Source: an uncultured Clostridia bacterium (GTDB taxonomy: Bacteria; Bacillota; Clostridia; Oscillospirales; Acutalibacteraceae). From it: DNA of 36,900 nt. Under the pieces are notes generated by a model. It did not search any database and was not told the origin of the DNA. It worked only from the letters and a program-made list of their open reading frames with translations. The DNA is taken from assembly GCA_946186665.1 (NCBI GenBank), contig CAMHOE010000023.1, positions 1-36,900 on the forward strand, in the 5' to 3' direction. Position numbers and translations under genes: made by a program. Shown one piece after another: positions 1 to 6,300 of this stretch (its first letter is position 1; each line of letters opens with the position of its first letter).

Positions 1-83
1 CTCGGATTTCTGCCACAGAATCAAAATTGTTTCAACTTGCTATTGCAATTCGGGATAATTTTTTTATGAAAGGAAGTTATAAT

Positions 84-809
84 ATGATATGCAGAAATTG
101 CGGAATGGAAAGCAATGATACGAATGACTTTTGCCCATATTGCGGCACTCCTACGATGTTTGTCAATCCCCCTGAGCTTATCAATGCAAATCCACAGGGC
201 GCAGTATTACCGGCTGCTCCTCCGACTGCTGTCCCGGGTGCTTTGACTGCTGCCCCGGGTGCTCCGACGGCTGTTCCCTCAGCCGGTGTAAAAACAACAA
301 ATAAGAAAACTATACTTATAATATCGATCGTTTCCGCTTTTGTCGTTCTTATTGCTGCGGCGGTAATAATTATTATATGTGTCAACGCAAACAAAAATCC
401 CAGAGATTTTCTGATAGGCACATGGACATCCTCATCAGGCATACGCTCCTCTTCCCTGACCTTCAATCCGGACGGATCTTTTGCTTTTACAAATCCGGAT
501 AACGAAACGTATACCGGAACATACAAGATGAAAAAGATCGAGTCATTAGACAACACCGGAGAAGAAACATATTATCAGATAAACATTGATTATGGTAGTT
601 ACCGCTCAGCAGAAATGCGCTTGTACTATAGAGACTATCTGCACTACAGGGACTCGTTGACTCCCTTAACACCAACCGATGACGCCGTGATTGATGAATT
701 ATATCGTGTGGGAGATTTTTATATCTGCGAAAACAATCTCTATGTAGTAACATTTATTGAGGGTACGTTTACAACGGAAACCAAAGTCATACACCTTACA
801 AAAATATAA
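84..809 (+). CDS. Zinc-ribbon single-pass membrane protein
   Basis: Product of 241 residues. Cys3, Cys6, Cys17 and Cys20 form a CxxC-x10-CxxC zinc ribbon of the zinc_ribbon_2 type. A low-complexity Ala/Pro/Thr/Val linker follows (about 38-68), then one hydrophobic segment (about 76-100) and a C-terminal domain of about 135 residues beginning with a GTW...LTFNPDGSF pattern, as in small beta-barrel lipocalin-like domains. The likely topology is zinc ribbon in the cytoplasm and beta domain outside. The start was set at 84 because AAAGGAAG (69-76) lies 7 nt upstream and the zinc ribbon begins there; an upstream in-frame ATG at 27 has no ribosome site. The cysteine pattern is the same as in the two zinc-ribbon membrane proteins at 4952-5815 and 6301-7605, but there is no adjacent XRE gene. 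Function unknown. Confidence 0.8.
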   Translation: MICRNCGMESNDTNDFCPYCGTPTMFVNPPELINANPQGAVLPAAPPTAVPGALTAAPGAPTAVPSAGVKTTNKKTILIISIVSAFVVLIAAAVIIIICVNANKNPRDFLIGTWTSSSGIRSSSLTFNPDGSFAFTNPDNETYTGTYKMKKIESLDNTGEETYYQINIDYGSYRSAEMRLYYRDYLHYRDSLTPLTPTDDAVIDELYRVGDFYICENNLYVVTFIEGTFTTETKVIHLTKI

Positions 810-853
810 ATCAGAGCCATAAAATACACTCACATATGAAATAGTTTCAATTC

Positions 854-890
854 CCTGCCACACTAAATCTATAGTGCGGCAGGTTTTTAT
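854..890 (+). terminator. Rho-independent terminator after the zinc-ribbon gene
   Basis: CCTGCC-A-CACTA pairs with TAGTG-C-GGCAGG around a short loop and is followed by TTTTTATTT. It lies 45 bp past the stop codon at 809, so it closes that transcript. Confidence 0.85.
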
Positions 891-936
891 TTATCTTTAC
901 CTGCTCAATATTCATGCTCCTTAATAAAAATTATTC

Positions 937-964
937 TTGTGTCAGTTGTTTTTTATGATATAAT
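937..964 (+). promoter_or_regulatory. Possible promoter for the sortase gene
   Basis: TTGTGT (937-942) and TATAAT (959-964) are separated by 16 bp. The 146-bp leader between them and the sortase RBS holds two inverted repeats: ACTCTGC/GCAGAGT at 983-1007 and ATTTATAG/CTATAAAT at 1039-1067. The second encloses a TTGACA, so it may mark a second promoter or an operator. Nothing else is recognisable between 891 and 1101. Confidence 0.45.
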
Positions 965-1119
965 TATATTATGCTTTGTTATACTCTGCACATATAATAC
1001 GCAGAGTTGAAGGTGTAAAATGACGTTTTAACCGTTGGATTTATAGTTGACAGATTGAACTATAAATTCATTGTTTTGAGTGGATATGTAAACTATAATA
1101 TAGGAAAGGCGTGTATGAT

Positions 1120-2361
1120 ATGAAAAATAAACTTTCGGCTTTACTTCTTGTTTTAGGCTGTATCACTATAGGCGCAACGGTGCTTTATTCAACGGATATA
1201 GGACAGACGGCTGACAGCGGAAGTAAAATAGACGGCGGAGAAGAACAGCTCCCAAAAGTGGAGGTTGTAAAAGTACAGGAAGAGGAGGACCCCCCTGCCG
1301 CTGTACAGACTATACCCGGTGATAATGTTGTGGCGGATTTCTCTGACCTGCTGAAACAAAACAGCGATACAGTCGGATGGATAACAATTCCCGACTCGGC
1401 GGTGGATTATGTTGTGGTTCAGGCTAAGGGCGATGATGAAAGAATGGCTAAGGGCGAAGACCCGTATTATCTGAATACCGACTTTTACGGCTATTCTTCA
1501 AATCTCGGAACTATTTTCATGGACTACAGAAGCACCCTCGACGGAAAGAACCTTATCCTTCATGGTCACCATATGATGAACGGCAGTATGTTCTCTTCCA
1601 TAATCTATTACGACAGTCTGGATTATTATAAGGAAAGACCCGTTTTCACATTCAATACGCTTTATGGGAACAGCGAATGGAAAATCGTCTCTATCTTCAA
1701 AACCAATACCCTTGAAGAACACGGACCGTTCTTTGATTATCTTAGGGGAAGCTTCCTCAATGATTATGATTTTCTCGACTTTGTGTATCAGCTTCGTGAG
1801 CGTTCGGTCATCGACTGTCCTGTCGATTTGAACGAGAACGATACTATTGTAATGCTCTCTACCTGCGCATATGATTTCAGCAATTTCAGATGCGTTGTAG
1901 TTGCACGAAAGGTCAGGGACGGCGAGGATAATAAGGTCGACGTGTCAAAGGCAGACTATAATCCCGATACGCTTTATCCCGATGTATGGTATTATTCAAA
2001 GGGCGGCACAAAGCCGGAGGTGACTACCTTTCAGGATGCCTATAACAAGGGCAAGATAACATGGTATGACGGCGATACAAAATGGTCTGAAAAGGACGAT
2101 AAAACACTTGCAAAGCTCAGAGAAAAGGCAGACAAGGAACAGAACTTTGCAAACTCAAAGATATACGCCATCAACGACATGATAAACTCTGTGGCAAATA
2201 CAGAGTACAGAAACGAAGAGTATGAACAGCTTCAGGATATCATAAAGGAATACACCGACAAGATATATGACGCTGAAACATCAGAGGACATTGAAAAGCT
2301 CAAAACCGAAGGCATATCTAAGCTAAAGAAAGTAAAGACATATGCACAGTTGAGCGGGTGA
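1120..2361 (+). CDS. Class B sortase with C-terminal extension
   Basis: Cysteine transpeptidase that would attach surface proteins or pilins at the outer face of the membrane. Numbering from the ATG at 1120, the protein has 413 residues with an N-terminal membrane anchor (about 4-25). The sortase fold covers about 75-270: HGHHMMNGSMF matches the SrtB His motif, with His150 as the likely catalytic residue; LSTC gives Cys249; Arg257 follows in NFRCVVV. A charged helical extension (about 270-413) goes beyond a typical SrtB of around 245 residues and has no recognised domain. The start was chosen because AGGAAAGG (1102-1109) sits 10 nt before this ATG, while the in-frame GTG at 1111 is too close. 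The TGA stop lies in the loop of a repeat hairpin. No sorted substrate is adjacent; the anchored proteins at 12271-16708 are candidates, but that is inference. Confidence 0.88.
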   Translation: MKNKLSALLLVLGCITIGATVLYSTDIGQTADSGSKIDGGEEQLPKVEVVKVQEEEDPPAAVQTIPGDNVVADFSDLLKQNSDTVGWITIPDSAVDYVVVQAKGDDERMAKGEDPYYLNTDFYGYSSNLGTIFMDYRSTLDGKNLILHGHHMMNGSMFSSIIYYDSLDYYKERPVFTFNTLYGNSEWKIVSIFKTNTLEEHGPFFDYLRGSFLNDYDFLDFVYQLRERSVIDCPVDLNENDTIVMLSTCAYDFSNFRCVVVARKVRDGEDNKVDVSKADYNPDTLYPDVWYYSKGGTKPEVTTFQDAYNKGKITWYDGDTKWSEKDDKTLAKLREKADKEQNFANSKIYAINDMINSVANTEYRNEEYEQLQDIIKEYTDKIYDAETSEDIEKLKTEGISKLKKVKTYAQLSG

Positions 2362-2485
2362 CCCCGCTGGACTACTTAGAACGCAGTGGGTGACCCCACC
2401 GGACGACTTAGAACGCAGCGACTTCTTATATAACCGTCCGCGTCACGCACCTAAAGGTGCGCTTTGGCTGTTTTTATAGACGTCT
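2353..2485 (+). repeat. R1 palindromic repeat, copy A, overlapping the sortase stop
   Basis: First copy of a roughly 110-bp element. It starts with hairpin AGCGGG-TGAC-CCCGCT (2353-2368), followed by a second GTGGG-TGAC-CCCAC (2386-2399), each trailed by GGAC(G/T)ACTTAGAACGCAG. Further on come CCGTCCGCGTC, the hairpin CGCACC-TAAA-GGTGCG (2446-2461), CTTTGGCTGTTTTT and a near-palindrome around GACGTC. The sortase TGA (2359-2361) falls in the loop of the first hairpin. Copies B, C and D lie at 2605, 4316 and 8472. Confidence 0.8.
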
Positions 2486-2551
2486 GTAGTTTTGCTGTTA
2501 AAAAGCCGTAATCGCGGACGCAAACCTACCCTTTCATTTAAAAGTCGTAGC

Positions 2552-2603
2552 GCGAATTGGGTGCGCAGGCGCCCGTAAGAAGTGCCCTTGGGGTGCTCTG
2601 CGC
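2552..2603 (+). repeat. 27-bp unit repeat interrupted by another repeat module
   Basis: Spacer GCGAATTGGG (2552-2561) is followed by GCGCAG (2563-2568), the left arm of a hairpin seen intact at 4937-4951 and 8843-8857. Here the right arm CTGCGC comes only at 2598-2603. The arms are split by a segment reading GGCGCCCG...AAGTGCCCTTGGGG that recurs as a separate module, inverted, at 23653-23678. The layout suggests one repeat inserted into another. Confidence 0.6.
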
Positions 2604-2604
2604 C

Positions 2605-2690
2605 GCGTCACGCACCTAAAGGTGCGCTTTGGCTGTTTTTGTAGACGTCTATAGTTATGTAGAATGCGGAAAGTGGTGCGTGACCGCACA
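2605..2690 (+). repeat. R1 palindromic repeat, copy B (partial)
   Basis: Starting at 2604-2605 this copy is identical to copy A over about 37 bp, covering CGCGTCAC, the hairpin CGCACC-TAAA-GGTGCG and CTTTGGCTGTTTTT, then GTAGACGTCTATAG. It lacks the leading hairpins in the usual place, but GTGCG-TGAC-CGCAC occurs just downstream (about 2676-2689), 18 bp before the MutS-family start codon. This stretch (2486-2707) holds no gene. Confidence 0.75.
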
Positions 2691-2707
2691 GAAACGAGGG
2701 AATTAAA

Positions 2708-4360
2708 ATGAAAGATTTCAGCCTGCTTTATCCGAACGATTCCGAACCCAATTACATATTACTGAGTGATGAGACGTGCAATGACTTGTCTATATCACAT
2801 ATCTGTGAGAAGCTTTCCGGACTTGAATTCGAGCAGAATATCATCAAAAACATAATGATAAAGATGGAAAAAGACCCAAAGGTCATCAGCTACCGCCGCG
2901 ATGTGTTCGATGATATATTCCATTTTCCGAAGCTCAGAGAGCGCATGAAGGAGCTTCTTGACGAGCTTGCATATCTTAAGGATCTGGAAAAATCCGTAAA
3001 GGACGCAACAGCCGCACCTATATGGCAGCTCATAAACAGACTTCAGGAGCTTGATATTTATGTAAACTGCATTTCCGGTATCAACGAGTCGCTGACAACG
3101 CATGACATAAAGTCTGAGGGGCTTAAAGAGCTTAAAGAGTTTGTAAGCTCTGTTTATAATGAAAGCGGCTTTGAACACCTGCACGAGGATATTAAGGACC
3201 TTGTTACAGAGATAGGACGGATAAAGAGTATATCTCTCGGTGTGAACCTTGACAGTAAGCTCATGCCTGTAGAGGTGGGAATAGTCTCCCTGAATGACGA
3301 GCCGTTTTCAAGACCCGGACTGCTCAGCAAGTTTCTGGATTTCTCATCGAAAAAGAGCGAGATACACGGCGGCGCGGCATTTGACGGTATGGCAAGGATA
3401 CATACAGTAGGCAAGGTGAGCGGTGAAGACCCTCTCATGTCAAACCTGAGCCGCGTCGTTACCGAAATGCTCAGCACCACAGTAAAACAGCTGAAGAACA
3501 AGCTTTCGCGATACACGAACATCAGCGGATACAGCCTTACAAAGCTCATACCGGAGCTTATCTTCTATATACGTTGGGCGGACTATTTTGAGAAGGTACA
3601 GAATGCCGGAATAGCCGTGTGCAAGCCGGAGATAATTGACCCTGCAAAGCGAGAGATGTACGCAAAGGGACTGTATAATTTCAAGCTTGCCATACAGACC
3701 GTTGACGGCAAAGGCTCTGAGATAATCAACAATGACCTTGAATTCACAAAGGAACACGGCATATATATTATGACAGGACCAAACAGAGGCGGAAAGACCA
3801 CCCTGACACAGGCTGTGGGACTGCTGTTCCTGTTTGCACAGAGCGGAATATACGTTCCTGCGGAAAGCGCGGTGATAAGCCCTGTTGACTGCATATACAC
3901 ACATTTCCCGGCGGACGAAAACAAAACCGTAAATCTTGGCAGACTGGGCGAAGAGTCGAAGCGTATGAGCGAAATATTCGGAATGGCTACAAAAGAGAGT
4001 CTGCTTCTGTTCAATGAATCACTTGCAACGACATCGTTTGCAGAGGGTCTGTATATCGCAAAGGATGTTGTAAAGGCACTGCGCATACTTGGTGCAAGGA
4101 CTATTTTCAACACACATATGCACGAGCTTGCCATGACAGCTGATGAAGTAAACGAGAATGTTGAAGGCGACATGAACGTAGCGAGTCTGATAACAGGCAT
4201 ACACGAAGGAAAGCGTTCCTACAAGATATTCATAGCTCCGCCTGAGGGCGTCAGCTATGCACAGGATATCGCTAAAAAGTACGGTGTCACACTCGACCAG
4301 CTGAAAAATCAAATAGAGCGTGACCGCACTGGAGCGGGTGACCCCGCTGGACGACTTTGA
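2708..4360 (+). CDS. MutS-family ATPase lacking a mismatch-recognition domain
   Basis: Product of 550 residues. Residues of about 20-330 are helical and resemble the MutS core/lever region. Residues of about 345-520 are the MutS domain V ATPase: Walker A GPNRGGKTT (357-365), then PAESAVISPVD, then LLLFNESLATTSFAEG at the Walker B/signature position, then FNTHMHELA. No N-terminal mismatch-binding domain and no C-terminal Smr domain can be seen, so it is neither canonical MutS nor canonical MutS2. The Walker B aspartate is Asn here (FNES), while the following Glu is kept. The last 13 or so residues (RDRTGAGDPAGRL) are encoded by repeat R1 copy C. GAGGG about 8 nt upstream supports the start. 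The specific DNA role is unknown. Confidence 0.85.
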   Translation: MKDFSLLYPNDSEPNYILLSDETCNDLSISHICEKLSGLEFEQNIIKNIMIKMEKDPKVISYRRDVFDDIFHFPKLRERMKELLDELAYLKDLEKSVKDATAAPIWQLINRLQELDIYVNCISGINESLTTHDIKSEGLKELKEFVSSVYNESGFEHLHEDIKDLVTEIGRIKSISLGVNLDSKLMPVEVGIVSLNDEPFSRPGLLSKFLDFSSKKSEIHGGAAFDGMARIHTVGKVSGEDPLMSNLSRVVTEMLSTTVKQLKNKLSRYTNISGYSLTKLIPELIFYIRWADYFEKVQNAGIAVCKPEIIDPAKREMYAKGLYNFKLAIQTVDGKGSEIINNDLEFTKEHGIYIMTGPNRGGKTTLTQAVGLLFLFAQSGIYVPAESAVISPVDCIYTHFPADENKTVNLGRLGEESKRMSEIFGMATKESLLLFNESLATTSFAEGLYIAKDVVKALRILGARTIFNTHMHELAMTADEVNENVEGDMNVASLITGIHEGKRSYKIFIAPPEGVSYAQDIAKKYGVTLDQLKNQIERDRTGAGDPAGRL

Positions 4361-4440
4361 ACGCATCAACTTTTAATAGAGCCATCCGCGTCGCGCTCCT
4401 GAGGGAGCACTTTGGCTATTATTGTAGACGTCCGTAGTTT
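4316..4440 (+). repeat. R1 palindromic repeat, copy C, overlapping the end of the MutS-family gene
   Basis: Two leading hairpin-like segments, GCG-TGAC-CGC and AGCGGG-TGAC-CCCGCT, are followed by GGACGACTTTGAACGCA, CATCCGCGTCGC, the hairpin GCTCC-TGAG-GGAGC (4395-4408), CTTTGGCTATTATTG and TAGACGTCCGTAG. The reading frame passes through the leading hairpins and stops at 4358-4360 inside the element. Confidence 0.8.
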
Positions 4441-4466
4441 CACAGATATCTTTAATACGACAGATA

Positions 4467-4498
4467 AACGCCGCTGCTTTTAATGCAGCGGCGTTTTT
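4467..4498 (+). terminator. Rho-independent terminator downstream of the MutS-family gene
   Basis: AACGCCGCTGC and GCAGCGGCGTT form an 11-bp stem with a 7-nt loop, ending in TTTTT. It sits just beyond repeat copy C. Confidence 0.85.
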
Positions 4499-4898
4499 GC
4501 GCTATTATTGCAGACATCTGTAATTTTAATGTGGAATGTGGAAAGTGGAAAGTGGAATGAATGATGGTATGTTTTCTTACCCCAATGGCACTTCCTACGA
4601 GCGCATAATAAATAAATGAATACTGAAAACTTAAAACTTAAAAATGAATAATAGTGGTACGTTTTCGCTAAAGCGAAAACAATCATAGTAAGTGTAATAA
4701 AAACTATGACTTCATACTGTACAGGCGCATAAAGTTGAATAGGCGTAAAAACTTTGTGTTCGTAAAAAACAGCCGAAACAGCAGCCCCTTTGGGCTGCGC
4801 CGGCGGATGGAGAATAGTGTCCTGCAATTCTGCGCCGTCAATCGCGGACAGGAAAAGCTTCGGTCAGAATATCAGAGTGAGCTTTAGCGAACGAGAAC
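4499..4898. repeat. Gene-free stretch filled with mosaic repeats
   Basis: No credible gene. In order: a fragment like the R1 tail (4501-4525); a 7-bp-period array of GTGGAAT/GTGGAAA (4531-4559); an inverted, degenerate copy of the CCCCAAGGGCACTTCC module (about 4579-4604); a second 7-bp-period array, TGAATAC-TGAAAAC-TTAAAAC type (4617-4654); an R4 element (4655-4745) with hairpin GTTTTCGCT-AA-AGCGAAAAC and the tail ATACTGTACAGGCGCATAAA; and hairpin GCAGCCC-CTTT-GGGCTGC (4781-4798). R4 recurs at 23575-23700 (inverted) and in part at 35257-35300. Confidence 0.6.
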
Positions 4899-4952
4899 GC
4901 GTATCGACAGCGGAGGCACTCCGCCGCGAATCGGGTGCGCAGGCTCTGCGCT
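4899..4952. repeat. Two tandem 27-bp hairpin units
   Basis: Unit 1 (4899-4925) is GCGTATCGAC plus a 17-bp hairpin with stem GCGGAG/CTCCGC and loop GCA. Unit 2 (4926-4952) is GCGAATCGGG plus a 17-bp hairpin with stem GCGCAG/CTGCGC and loop GCT. Unit 2 ends at the stop codon of the minus-strand gene that follows, so in that gene's transcript it would be the first 3' hairpin. Same family as 8203-8249 and 8785-8858. Confidence 0.75.
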
Positions 4953-5815
4953 TATTGAGATGAAGGTATTGTTTTGGGAGATTTTCCGGAGACACTCTTG
5001 TAATCATCATATTCAAATCCGAATGCACTGATGATACCTCCTGCAATAACAAACACACAGCCTGTTATTTCTCCAATAACCGCAGTTCTGCCATCCTCTG
5101 TCATTCTGAGCATCATTCTTTGTACGATGTCCTGAGTAAAATATCCTGATCCTATTGCCCACACAATAACTCCCAGTACAACACACGCTATACCTGCGAT
5201 AACCGCTATGTTCAGACCTTCCTTTGTACTCTGGGTGAAATATAGAATAATCACCGCAAGTACAAGCGTTGTATAAAAACCTATATTTGCTGAAAATGTT
5301 ATTCCAGTAACTCCGTCAGCTGAAAAGATATTCCCCATTATTGCTCCTGCTGCTAATGTGAAAACATTCAGCACAACGCTCATAACAGCAAAGAAATTCT
5401 GTATGGAATATTTTTTCGCAAATGCACAGGCAACCGTTATTATCATACACAATATTATCAGGAGAGGACTTACCATGCAAAAAATGTTAACAAATGATAT
5501 TGCCCGTGAAGCAGACATTGATGCATCTGTTACATCTTCGCCAAAAACGCTGAGCTGAGGGTTCATTCCAGTGACATTGAGAACAACTCCACTGCCCTGA
5601 AACGTAAATGTCGGCAGTACAAAAATCAATATCGCTGCAATAACAGCAAGTATAGTGATGAAAATGGCAGATAGTGATACTGCCCCCGATGCCGCAGATG
5701 CCGCAGATGCCGCAGATGCCTGATCGGGTCCTACAGGAGCTTTAAGTGGATAGAGACATTTTTCGCAGTATTCGTGATTGTCTGAGTTTTTGGTTCCGCA
5801 TTTTTTACATAGCAT
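4952..5815 (-). CDS. Zinc-ribbon multi-pass membrane protein (module 1)
   Basis: Product of 287 residues. An N-terminal zinc ribbon (Cys3, Cys6, Cys17, Cys20) is followed by an Ala/Ser linker and about six hydrophobic segments (roughly 48-70, 107-133, 140-162, 175-193, 200-226, 244-268). This is an integral membrane protein with a cytoplasmic zinc ribbon; the family is not assigned. The start at 5815 follows AAAGGA with suitable spacing. Its promoter (5862-5890) carries operators shared with the divergent XRE gene at 5928, so expression is probably repressed by that XRE protein. The arrangement is repeated at 6301-7911. The two membrane proteins share the zinc ribbon and overall plan but not length. 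Confidence 0.8.
   Translation of the reverse strand: MLCKKCGTKNSDNHEYCEKCLYPLKAPVGPDQASAASAASAASGAVSLSAIFITILAVIAAILIFVLPTFTFQGSGVVLNVTGMNPQLSVFGEDVTDASMSASRAISFVNIFCMVSPLLIILCMIITVACAFAKKYSIQNFFAVMSVVLNVFTLAAGAIMGNIFSADGVTGITFSANIGFYTTLVLAVIILYFTQSTKEGLNIAVIAGIACVVLGVIVWAIGSGYFTQDIVQRMMLRMTEDGRTAVIGEITGCVFVIAGGIISAFGFEYDDYKSVSGKSPKTIPSSQ
5688..5723. repeat. In-gene 9-bp tandem repeat
   Basis: GATGCCGCA is repeated about three and a half times and encodes the Ala-Ser-Ala linker (about 34-43) after the zinc ribbon of the 4952-5815 gene. The unit is a multiple of three, so copy-number change would only lengthen or shorten the linker. Confidence 0.8.
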
Positions 5816-5839
5816 AGAGATCGTCCTTTCATATTAAAA

Positions 5840-5890
5840 TATACCAAATTGGGATATATTAATTATACCGCTTTGGTATAATTTTGTCAA
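5840..5890. promoter_or_regulatory. Promoter and twin operators between zinc-ribbon gene and XRE (module 1)
   Basis: The minus-strand promoter is consensus: TTGACA (5890-5885), 17-bp spacer, TATAAT (5867-5862). Operator O1 is a perfect inverted repeat, ATTATACC-GCTTT-GGTATAAT (5862-5882), lying in the spacer and -10. Operator O2, TATACC-AAATT-GGGATA (5840-5856), is centred 24 bp away, near the expected transcription start. Module 2 has the same layout with the same 24-bp spacing. Confidence 0.8.
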
Positions 5891-5927
5891 TAGGTGGGCA
5901 TTATTTTTATTAAAGGGATGATCACAA

Positions 5928-6137
5928 ATTTTCAGATTAAAAGAATTGAGAAAGACGAAAAAGATTTCACAGGTCAGGCTCGCTATGGAACTGAATATAA
6001 ATCAGAACACCATAAGCCGGTATGAAAACGAGGAACGTCAGGCTGACTATGAAATGCTGATAATACTTGGAGACTACTTCAATGTGTCAATAGATTATCT
6101 TCTCGGCAGAACAGACAATCCCGAAATAAACAAATGA
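5928..6137 (+). CDS. XRE-family repressor, apparently ATT-initiated (module 1)
   Basis: A 69-residue, single-domain helix-turn-helix protein of the Cro/C1 type. The frame reads FRLKELRKTKKISQ at the N-terminus, NQNTISRYEN across the recognition helix, and DYFNVSIDYLLGRTD near the end. Expected homologues begin MFRLKELR, which puts the start at ATT 5928; an in-frame stop at 5919-5921 leaves no ATG, GTG or TTG upstream. TTG at 5946 would delete most of helix 1. AAAGGGA (5912-5918) lies 9 nt before the ATT. It probably represses the divergent membrane-protein gene, and its own expression, through the operators at 5840-5882. Its paralogue at 7702 has the same length and the same ATT. Confidence 0.85.
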   Translation: MFRLKELRKTKKISQVRLAMELNINQNTISRYENEERQADYEMLIILGDYFNVSIDYLLGRTDNPEINK

Positions 6138-6226
6138 ATCGGCACAGCCTTAGAAAAAGGTTACAGTCAGATTGTTCATAACGTCCCCAAATATATAAAA
6201 CTTATAGCAGATAATTCAAAATAATT

Positions 6227-6268
6227 AAAGCTTCGGCTGACAGTTTTTACGCTGTCAGCCGAAGCTTT
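6227..6268. terminator. Strong two-way terminator between the modules
   Basis: A 17-bp perfect stem (AAAGCTTCGGCTGACAG and its complement) with an 8-nt loop and A/T tracts on both sides. It separates the convergent XRE gene (ends 6137) and zinc-ribbon gene (ends 6301). Confidence 0.85.
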
Positions 6269-6300
6269 TCTGTTCGTGTATATTTCAGTAGAATGTGTGA

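Noticed and set aside
1039-1067. ATTTATAG/CTATAAAT inverted repeat with TTGACA as a riboswitch or definite promoter of the sortase gene
   Set aside because: No well-spaced -10 follows the TTGACA, and no known riboswitch pattern was seen; mentioned only as a possible operator.
4480-4827. Minus-strand frame of 115 codons in the repeat-filled gap
   Set aside because: It is made wholly of repeat modules and arrays, and has no ribosome site or recognisable domain.
84-5815. Treating the sortase, MutS-family and first zinc-ribbon genes as one operon
   Set aside because: Terminators at 854 and 4467, long repeat-filled gaps and separate promoter signals argue for individual transcripts.
6138-6224. 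Open frame continuing 28 codons past the stop of the first XRE gene (IGTALEKGYSQ...)
   Set aside because: It is in frame, but the paralogue at 7702 has no similar continuation and both end at the same ...NPEINK; most likely chance or a faint remnant, and readthrough is unsupported.
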